Source of the DNA: Chenopodium formosanum
Lineage: Eukaryota > Streptophyta > Magnoliopsida > Caryophyllales > Amaranthaceae
Direction of reading: 5' to 3'
Assembly (NCBI GenBank): GCA_024500155.1
Contig: CM044877.1
Coordinates: forward strand, 10,421,501 to 10,485,500
DNA: 64,000 bases
Below the pieces are notes generated by a model. It ran no database searches, was not told the DNA's origin, and worked only from the letters and a program-made list of their open reading frames with translations. Both the position numbers and the translations under genes were made by a program. This document shows positions 56,894 through 64,000 of this stretch, piece by piece; the stretch's first letter is position 1, and every line of letters starts with the position of its first letter.

Positions 56894-58829
56894 TGTAGAC
56901 ACCCATTTGTGTCTCCCCAAAACCAAACCCAGTGATGAGTACCTTTCACATCGAATCATAATCGAATGAAACGAAAGTGTGGAAAGGTTTAGTGTTGCGG
57001 AAAGTTTTTATTTCTTTTCTCTTCTCCCTGTTTTTGAAAACTTTATTTTAAAGAAAACAACCAATCCAGTTTGGTTGATCCATGATATGGGTCCAATAGT
57101 GGTGTAGTTGAATGGGGTTTGCAAAGACCTTTCCAACGATATATTATAAGCCCAATTCCGATGAATATTGAGGAAGTTATGGCCAATTTACTAAACTGGG
57201 CCCGGTTTGAGCTTTAAGTACGACCTAATGATCTAGGGGAGGGCCTAATATAATTTATCATTCCTAATGTAATTAGGAATGGTTTTAGTTTTCTAGAATA
57301 TTCTAGAAGGTTCTTTTCATTCCTAATTCAATTAGGACTTTTTAGAGTTTTAATCAAGATCAAATAGCATTTTCGAAGAAATTATATTATTTTATCTTCC
57401 AGTACCGGAAATTTATCAGATTTTCGAAAATGCGTTGAAAACCGCTTTGGCGTCCAACCCCAGGCCTTGGCGCCTGGAACCAAGATTGGCGCCAGGCGCT
57501 AGCCACTGGTGCCTGGCGCCAACTAGCCAGGGCTGGCGCCAAGGTGTTTTTGCGATCTTCAGACTCTATTTTGTTAAATTATCTTTTTTTGGATGATTTT
57601 CTCTATAAATATCGTATTAAAAATTTCGTTTTCATTCACGAAGAATCATCAATTCTCTTCTTCATTCATTCTCTTCATTCACAAATCATTCATTAATTCT
57701 TTTCATTCATTATTCATTCATTCATCTCTTTCATTAGAATTCTTTTCTTTCTTTCTTTTCTAAACTTTGCTTTTCACACACAAAATTCCGCATTCATTAG
57801 ATCTAGAAACACCTATCCATATTCGAAGTTGCCTTCGCCCTAGACGTGAAAGGTTTTAATTTCTAAGGGTTTGGTCCCAAATCTCTTTTTCAATTATTTA
57901 ATTTAATTGTTTGTTTATTACTTTCCTTGAAGTTACTAACGCGTGTATTTTGTTATTAGAAAGAGGTACGTGGCATCCAAGTAAGTACTTTAATGGTTTA
58001 ATTGATATTATGATGTAGACATCATGCTTAGATTGTTATTTTGATTCCTAGTATCATGTCTAGGGTAACTTTAATATTAAGTATGATTAAAAGTACGATG
58101 CTTCCTATATTCTTCCTAATATTTATGATTGTTAGTATCATGTTAGGGCTAAAGATTTGATTTTTATTGTTTAGTGACATGCTAGGGTTTGTTATTAATC
58201 TTGTTAGTATCATGCCTAGGATCTTGCTATGCTTTAACATGATTATGATTGATATTATTATTATTAATGATGTTTATTATTATTTATTATGTTGCTTGAT
58301 GCTTATGATTTTATTGTTATTGCTTGATCACCTTTTTATTGCTTGTTTAAAGGGAATTTGTACTTGTAACCACGCTTAATAAGATAATTAATAATCTTGT
58401 TAGGGTTAATTGTGATTATAATTCAAGTGATCGCCAATAATAGTATATTTGTGCATTAATATTCAACCAACATAGATTAAACAGGTTTAGGGTTAAACCT
58501 ATAGATTGTATGTTAATCAGAAAGCGCACATGAATACGATCAGAATAAAGTAGAGGCCTATTATTAGGGAAGGTTTAATCTCTTTTAGGTTGGGTTTGTA
58601 CCTTCATCCCCGAACCCTTATTTGGTTCATGACCTTATGGAGTTGACGATCTCTTGGATCGTTAAGGGGTGTAACCTTCACCTCGTGAACGGTTTACAAG
58701 TTCCTTAAAAACTTGTTGGGGACTCTTTTGCTCTATCTTCTTCCCTTTTGGATGCCACCGTACTTTAGTGTATGATCACAGTGGGGTTCAAGCTAGTGGG
58801 ATTTTAAAGGCTCGAAATTATTCCCTACA
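56894..58829 (+). repeat. 3' LTR of element C
   Basis: TGTAGACACCCATTTGTG to TTCCCTACA, almost the same length as the 5' copy (1936 versus 1934 bp). GGCGCC cluster 57445-57545, TATAAATA 57604-57611. Confidence 0.93.
57445..57611 (+). promoter_or_regulatory. LTR promoter region of element C 3' LTR: GGCGCC cluster plus TATA box
   Basis: CTTGGCGCCTGG, ATTGGCGCCAGGCGCTAG, TGGCGCCAACT and TGGCGCCAAGG, then TATAAATA about 60 bp on. Confidence 0.58.
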
Positions 58830-59011
58830 ATCGTGATCACTTGATAATATAATAACATGATTAAAAAGGAACCTAAACCGGTGTTCCAAATTATCTTATT
58901 AGGCGTGATTTTCAATTACACATTCCCTTTAAACATGCAATATGGTGATCATAAATAATAATAGAATAAACATTAATATTGGAAGCAATTTAACAATAAA
59001 TCCAACAATGC

Positions 59012-59060
59012 ACCGTGTCACGGGGATGCACACCATGGTGTGGCATTGTGCCCCGTGACA
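59012..59060. repeat. GC-rich inverted repeat in the reverse solo LTR
   Basis: GCACCGTGTCACGGGG and its exact inverted copy CCCCGTGACACGGTGC face each other with a spacer of about 25 bp (ATGCACACCATGGTGTGGC...), itself partly palindromic. A GC-rich island in AT-rich DNA. Confidence 0.85.
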
Positions 59061-59904
59061 CGGTGCTTACTGCCGTGACGCGGGAATCTATAGTCCATTT
59101 TTTCGTCTAAATTCATTTTTGCCCTAATTTCGTTCATCCTTTTTTAAGTGTCGATTGATAATTTTGGGCCATTTCTGATTTATTATTTATTAATTGGGCC
59201 AAAATAATAAAATGAATATAATAAAAAGGTTTGGGCCAAAATAATAAATAAAATAAAAAAAAAAGATTTGGGCTAAAATTAAAAATAAATTATGCTTTGA
59301 CTAAACATCAAGAGTGATCCATGGATTATTAAAAACTGATTTTAATTAAATATGATTTTTTAAGCACTCTCGGGATTAAATACTGAACCCGACCAATAAC
59401 GGCGGTGAAATATTGTTCATCATCGGGTTTGGTTTCGGGGAGACATTTTTAGGTGTCTACATCACCAAACCACCAGATCCGACCAAAAAACTAAACCACC
59501 ACGACACCAAGCCACCACATCCACACCGACCAGCCAACAACCGAAAATATTAAAAAAAAAATTAAAGACTCGAAAAACATACCTGATTAACTGAAACTGG
59601 CTTTGAATTATTGAATTTGGTTTAAATAGGCCAAATTTGACCACGAAAAGTCTAGATCTACACTTTTCATGGTCGAATTTGACCAAAAAAAACCATTAAT
59701 TTCGACCATGAAAAATACCTAGAAAGAAAAGAGAATTGAGGAAAGAGAAGAAAGAAGGAGAAGATGGAGGAGGAGAGAGGAAGAGAAAAGGCAAAGAGAA
59801 CGAGAAGGGGCAAAGGAGAGGGAAGTGGGAGAGAGAGAAAGAAAAGAAGAGAAGGGCGGAAGAGAAAGAAAGAGAAGAGGGGCGGAAATGAAATAAAAGG
59901 GGAG

Positions 59905-60112
59905 GGTCTGGATGCCGGCGTGGGGGGTTTCAGGTGGCGACGGAGGTGGGGGTGGTTCCGGGAAGGTCGTGGATGAAGGTGGGGACGGTGGTTGTGGTTG
60001 GGGCTGGGTTTTTGTTAATTATTTAAGTTTTTTTTAAAAAAATAAGTTTTTATTGTTTTAATTTTTTATTTTTTAACCATTCATGTGGGGACACATGTCA
60101 CCATAACAATAT
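59905..60112. repeat. Segment duplicated on the other side of the CACTA right end (copy 1, inside)
   Basis: GGGTCTGGATGCCGGCGTGG ... CATGTGGGGACACATGTCAC, repeated with about 90% similarity by eye at 60255-60460. Non-coding, GC-rich first half. Confidence 0.8.
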
Positions 60113-60253
60113 ATAAATAAGTTTTTATTGTTTTAATTTTTTATTGTTTTAATAACCGACGGAATAAAAATCCGTCGGAATTTCCAATGTTTCCGATGAA
60201 ATTTCGTGTCCGTCGGAACCAGTCTGTCGAAAATCAGCCTATTTCTAGTAGTG

Positions 60254-60468
60254 AGGGTTTGGATGCCGGCGTGGGGGATTTCAGGTGGCGACGGAGGTGG
60301 GTGGTTCCGGGAAGGTGGCTGAAGGTGGGGACGGTGGTTGTGGGTGGGGCTGAGTTTTTGTTAATTATTTAAGTTTTTTTTTTAAAAAAATAAGTTTTAT
60401 TCTTTTTATTTTTTATTTTTTAACCATTCATGTGGGGACACATGTCACCATAACCTACTATAACAGGT
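60254..60468. repeat. Duplicated segment (copy 2, outside the CACTA element)
   Basis: GGGTTTGGATGCCGGCGTGG ... CATGTGGGGACACATGTCAC. Begins right at the CACTA terminus and continues past the end of copy 1 similarity as CTACTATAACAGGTGGGTGACC. Confidence 0.8.
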
Positions 60469-60499
60469 GGGTGACCGATTGGGACCATTTTGAGCGAAT

Positions 60500-61255
60500 A
60501 AGACCTTGTTCTATAGAGCTGCTCTAATCTGCTCTGTCCTGCTCTACTTTCCTGAAATATGCTCTGCTTTGTTGATATCTGCTATGCTCTGGATTAATAA
60601 TAATTAATAATTTCAGTATAACAATAATTTATAATTACTATTTTATAATAATAATAATAATAATTAATATTTACGAATAATAATAATTATTAATAACAAT
60701 AATTAATAATTGACAATACAAATTATTAATATTTATAAGAATATTAATTAATAATAATGTCTAACAATTTCTTAATATATATTGATTGTAATAATAATAA
60801 AAAATATTTTTTTTGGGATTAATAATACTTCATATTTAATAATAATACTAAAATATTATTTTATAATAATAACTAATGATTATGAAAATGAAGATCATAT
60901 GGAAGTAGATGCTTAATTCACCACAATGTTAAACTCTTATCTAATTATGTTCTCATATTGATAAGTGGTTGTAATAATTTGAAAATATTAAACTATTGTC
61001 TTTTATCTTTTTACTATTTACATAAGTTAAAGATGGTACACATCTATTTATGTTTACATTCACCTAAATCAATGGTATGCACTTGTTAATAACAATAACA
61101 ATAACAATAACAACGACTACAACAACAACAACAACAACAACAACAATAATAATAATAATATTAATATTAAAAACAATAATGCTGAAATATGCTCTGCTGT
61201 GCTGAAATTCGCTCTACTCTACTTAAATCTATTCTGCTCTGCCCAGAAGCTCAAA
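60500..61255. repeat. TCTGC-pentamer blocks flanking an AT-rich core
   Basis: 60520-60592 and 61182-61245 are made of drifting pentamers (GCTCT, GCTCTG, CCTGAAATATGCTCTGC) in the same orientation, with a TAATAATA/AACAACAAC-rich core between them. Possibly a MITE or hAT-type remnant; no inverted ends were proven. Confidence 0.45.
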
Positions 61256-61498
61256 AGTACAGGGCATAACACTCAAAGTTCGGATTATTTAAAAATAATC
61301 TAAAGTTTGGATTATTTTTAGGGAACCAACGAAAGCTGAGATTATTTTTATCAATTTTCAAAGATTATTTATAAAAAGTATGGAATTTAAAATCATAGTG
61401 TTCGATTGTCTAACCAAGGCCAATTGTTAAAACAAAAAAAATACCATGTTATTTAATATTCTATCTGGCTCTTTTTTATTGTTCTTGTTTTCCTAGCC

Positions 61499-61500
<2 letters not shown>
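61256..61500. other. Non-coding spacer
   Basis: AT-rich; includes GGATTATTTAAAAATAATC (about 61282), similar to a stretch at about 1225-1250. No gene. Confidence 0.4.

Positions 61501-61533
<33 letters not shown>
61501..61533 (-). repeat. Poly(A) tail of the LINE
   Basis: Run of about 33 T on the plus strand, directly 3' (minus sense) of the LINE 3' UTR. Confidence 0.9.
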
Positions 61534-61534
<1 letters not shown>

Positions 61535-61594
61535 ACAAGAAGAACACAAAACAAAGAACAACCAAAATTAAAAAACAAAAGACAGTAACTCCCT

Positions 61595-62080
61595 TCATCG
61601 AGCCGCTCCAGCAAGATCATGAGCCTGAGAAATAACAGCCCTAGACACCTTACACATATGACAAACTACAAAAGATTCCAACAATGCCCGAATATCTTTA
61701 ATAACCCAAGCCACAGAAATATCAGCAATACCAGGACCCAACAATAAACGGGAGATTCCTGAGCAATCCGTAAGAAGCAAGACCCGATAAACACCGTGAC
61801 GGATAGCATGCTTCAAAGCAAACAAACAGGCCATAAGCTCAGCCTGAAGAGCCGAATTAGCAATACAGGCCCGAGCCCCCCCATGCACCAGCTGAGTATC
61901 AGAAGACTCCACCTCACACCAACCAGCACCCGCACAATGAGTAACCTTATCCCAAGCACCATCAAAACAAATAGAAACTTCACAACAATCATCACTACAA
62001 CCCCTAAGAACCTGAAGCAAAGGAGAATTACAAAAACCTGGAGGACTACCCAAACAACCGAGTTGTTTTACCTCTATCAT
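61595..62080 (-). pseudogene. LINE ORF2 RNase H domain
   Basis: SICFDGAWDKVTHCAGAGW, ALQAELMACLFALKHAI and VLLLTDCSGISRLLL carry the catalytic D, E and D of a plant-type RNase H at the C-terminus of ORF2. Such a domain is known in some plant L1 elements. It lies in a different frame from the preceding segment (frameshift near 62060). Confidence 0.88.
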
Positions 62081-63389
62081 ACCAAGAAACAGCTAAATGG
62101 AGAATAGAGTACGGAGAGAAAACCTCATATCGAAACCGCACACTATTCCTAGTAAGCCAAATAGCCCACAGAAGGCCAAACATCCTATCAAGATTATCCC
62201 AATCCCTAACACCAATCAGGGCTGAAATACAGTCCAAGAACCACTGAGGCCAAGGATTAGATACAAAAGGAGCAACAACTCGGGTTAAATTGACCTCCCC
62301 CCAAAGCCTTTGCATCAAAGGACAGTCCCAAAACAAATGAACGACCGACTCTGAATTAGTACGGAAAAAAATACAAACAGGATCTACAGGAATGCCCTTA
62401 AGAACAAGTAATGCAGTCACCGGAAGGGCACTATGCAGAATTTTCCAAGCAAACATCTTCCATTTTGGAAGGAGAGGAGTACCCCATAACCGTTTCCAAC
62501 AGAAAGCAGAACTTTGTGCAATATCTAAACTAAAATGTTGAGCCACCAAATAAGAGTATGTTGTCTTAGTAGAGAACATACCATCCTTAGTATACTTCCA
62601 GTATACAAAATCATAAATCTTCTGTCTGGGAATATCAAGACCCATAATAGAAGAAGCAACAAAAGGAGGAAACAGCCGGCGAATCAAGGAAGTATTCCAA
62701 GTTCTAGACCCAGCCAACATTAACTCAGCAACCACCAGAGGACGATCACCATCAGGAATATCTTCCTTAAACTCAATCTTAACATTAGGAACCCAAATAT
62801 CCGACAGAATATTAATCTTCTCCCCAGAACCCACCTTCCAAGCCAGACCTTTAGACACAACAATACCTCCTTCAAGAAGTCCTCGACTACCCCAAGAAGG
62901 CCGAGACCTAGAAAGAGCGGGAGACTGCGAAAATAAATTAGGATACTTAGCCCTAAGAACCCGAGAAGCTAAAAGTTGTGGCTGTCGCATTAGCCTCCAA
63001 GATTGTTTAGCCAAAAGGGCCTGATTGAAAGAACGAAAATGACGGATACCTAAACCTCCTAACCCTTTAGGAGAATGCATAACCGCGGCTGAAACTAAAG
63101 CCAAACCCTTAGAATCTTTACCTGATCGCCACCAAAACTGAGATAACATAGAATCTAGCCTGTCGCAAACTGTAGTTGGAACCTTAAACACTGATAAAAT
63201 ATGATTAAAAGTAGCTACCAACACCGAGTTAATAATAACCAGCTTTGCTGCAGAAGAAAGGTTCATCGAAGCATAATACAATAAGCGCTGGGCCACCTTA
63301 TCCAACAGAAATTGGAAATGCAAACATTTCCGCCGTCCCATGTCAACCGGAAAGCCAAGGTAATGACCTAAAGATGATCTAGCTTCCAT
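62046..63389 (-). pseudogene. LINE ORF2 RT thumb and zinc-binding (zf-RVT) region
   Basis: LGHYLGFPVDMGRRKC, NSVLVATFNHILSVFKVP, MHSPKGLGGLGIRHF and NQALLAKQSWRLMRQP follow the RT. Then comes the zf-RVT segment FCWKRLWGTPLLPKWKMFAW ... VHLFWDCPLMQRLWGEV. In the same frame as the segment upstream, separated from it only by a TGA (63390-63392). Confidence 0.92.
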
Positions 63390-64000
63390 TCATAAGGCCA
63401 ACGACAAATAGTCTCTGAAATCATCGGGGGTATTCGAACTAAATTTCACAAAAGACTTTTGCATATTAATCATCTGACCAGAGACAGAACAAAACTCATT
63501 CGTAACTGAGAGAATTTGATCACAAGCCGAAGGCGACGCACGAAAAAATAACAAAGCATCATCAGCAAAAAACAGATGAGACACAGGGGGCGCCCTACGA
63601 GAAATTTTCAACCCCTGAAATAAGCCACGCTGTTCATCCCTACGCAACATTAAAGAAAAAACCTCCATACACAAAACAAATAAATATGGAGATAAAGGAT
63701 CACCCTGACGCAGACCACACTTAGGCCTAAAGGGCTGAGAAGGCGAGCCATTAACCAAAATTTGATAAGAGACAGTTGTTACACATTGTTGCAGTATATG
63801 AACCCAATACGGGGGAAACCAAAATGTCTCAAAACATCCCATAAAAAATCCCAATTTACCCTATCATAAGCCTTGTTCATGTCAAGTTTCAAAGCTGCCG
63901 AACAAACTTTAGAAGTAGAAGAATTCATAAAAGAAAGCAGTTCATGAGCCAATAGTCCATTATCAGCCATAATCCGACCCGAAACAAAAGCATTCTGAGA
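63390..64000 (-). pseudogene. LINE ORF2 reverse transcriptase core
   Basis: ALKLDMNKAYDRVNWDFLW holds the first catalytic Asp, CGLRQGDPLSPYLFVLCMEV is the central RT motif, and SHLFFADDALLFFRA is the F-A-D-D catalytic box. A one-base loss in the C run at about 63809-63813 shifts the frame between NWDFLWDVLRHFGF and PPYWVHILQQCV. The segment runs off the window edge. Confidence 0.93.

Larger units (their letters stand above)
21701..58829 (+). mobile_element. Element C: Tat-type LTR retrotransposon without coding genes, split by element B
   Basis: The 5' LTR (21701-23634) and 3' LTR (56894-58829) are flanked by the direct repeat ATCGT at 21696-21700 and 58830-58834. It has the tRNA-Arg-like primer site, the leader, a poly(A)-containing middle segment, a 3' region, a tandem array and the polypurine tract, but no gag or pol. 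Comparison with element B shows that the whole gag was deleted near 25150. Emptied length is about 8.3 kb. It must have relied on proteins from other elements. Confidence 0.9.
21243..59461 (-). mobile_element. Reverse-oriented solo LTR (about 1.1 kb) split by element C
   Basis: The right end, read on the minus strand, is TGTAGACACCTAAAAATG (59444-59461), the conserved Tat LTR start. The left end on the plus strand is TGTAGGCGTC (21243). The flanking pentamers are GCACC (21238-21242) and TCACC (59462-59466), four of five identical. The two halves (21243-21700 and 58835-59461) join across element C, whose own duplication ATCGT lies exactly at the break. A GC-rich palindrome (59012-59092) sits in its upstream region. 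Confidence 0.72.
16223..60253. mobile_element. CACTA transposon split by nested retroelements (44 kb as found, about 1.45 kb emptied)
   Basis: The left end CACTACTAGAAATAGGC and the right end GCCTATTTCTAGTAGTG (60237-60253) are perfect 17-bp inverted repeats, flanked by the 3-bp direct repeat AGG at 16220-16222 and 60254-60256. Subterminal CCGTCGGAA/TTCCGACGG motifs occur within 270 bp of the left end and 140 bp of the right end. Subtracting the three retroelement insertions leaves about 554 bp (16223-16776), two short pieces (18706-18767, 21201-21242) and 59467-60253. The element has no transposase, so it was mobilised in trans. Its interior (CCACCA-rich left part; TCTAGATCTA palindrome and purine-rich right part) resembles the CACTA at 14649-15853. 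Confidence 0.85.
61501..64000 (-). mobile_element. L1-type LINE (non-LTR retrotransposon), 3' part, continues beyond the window
   Basis: Minus strand. The 3' end is marked by a poly(T) run on the plus strand (61501-61533), i.e. a poly(A) tail. Upstream on the minus strand lie RNase H, zinc-binding and reverse transcriptase segments of ORF2. Two frameshifts, one homopolymer deletion and an in-frame stop make it inactive. The endonuclease domain, ORF1 and the 5' end are outside the window. Confidence 0.92.

Noticed and set aside
59764..60372. Glu/Arg/Gly-rich ORFs near the CACTA right end
   Set aside because: Purine-rich low-complexity sequence; the same type of ORF appears in the other CACTA element without sequence conservation.

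Overview
The window is repeat-dense nuclear DNA of a flowering plant, most likely a eudicot. It carries plant-type Ty1/copia, Ty3/gypsy Tat-lineage and L1 retroelements, CACTA, Stowaway-like and Tourist-like DNA transposons, and decayed fragments of typical plant genes (plastid-type ribosomal protein L18, a GT47 exostosin-type glycosyltransferase). No intact host gene, tRNA, rRNA or CRISPR array was found. The order (possibly Caryophyllales) is only a guess.

Region 1-16222: AT-rich DNA with a patchwork of smaller elements. A copia element (3033-8692, target duplication TTATA) has lost gag and is split by a 1.62-kb solo LTR (4003-5622, target duplication GTCCT). Other items are two long-inverted-repeat elements, a Tourist-like MITE nested in a Stowaway-like MITE, two exons of an unrecognised gene, a broken GT47 gene, a long CA/TA microsatellite and a 1.2-kb CACTA element (14649-15853, target duplication ATA).

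Region 16223-60253: one small CACTA element (about 1.45 kb once emptied, target duplication AGG) blown up to 44 kb by serial insertion. It holds two solo LTRs side by side (16777-18700 and 18768-21195) and a third, reverse-oriented solo LTR (21243-59461). The third is split by Tat-type element C (21701-58829), which is split by reverse-oriented element B (27205-56062), which is split by element A (32018-50292). Nearly every junction is marked by a matching 5-bp duplication (3 bp for CACTA), so the order of insertion can be read directly. Emptied sizes are about 1.1 kb (third solo LTR), 8.3 kb (C), 10.6 kb (B) and 18.3 kb (A).

Element A is the only one of the three with pol: gag with two CHHC knuckles, protease, G-patch-like segment, RT, two RNase H domains and integrase, broken by two frameshifts and five stops. 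Downstream of integrase, on the opposite strand, it carries a six-exon plant-mobile-domain (PMD) gene with five phase-0 GT-AG introns and a second antisense ORF. B keeps only gag (one stop); C has lost gag too. All three share the tRNA-Arg-like primer site, the polypurine tract and the LTR ends. Each has its own tandem repeat array just before the 3' LTR, and GGCGCC clusters sit about 60 bp upstream of the LTR TATA box. These two properties and the antisense PMD gene are the most interesting content.

Region 60254-64000: a duplicate of sequence from inside the CACTA right end, a TCTGC-rich AT element, then the 3' part of a reverse-strand L1-type LINE (61501 to the window edge) with RT, zinc-binding and RNase H domains, broken by frameshifts and a stop.
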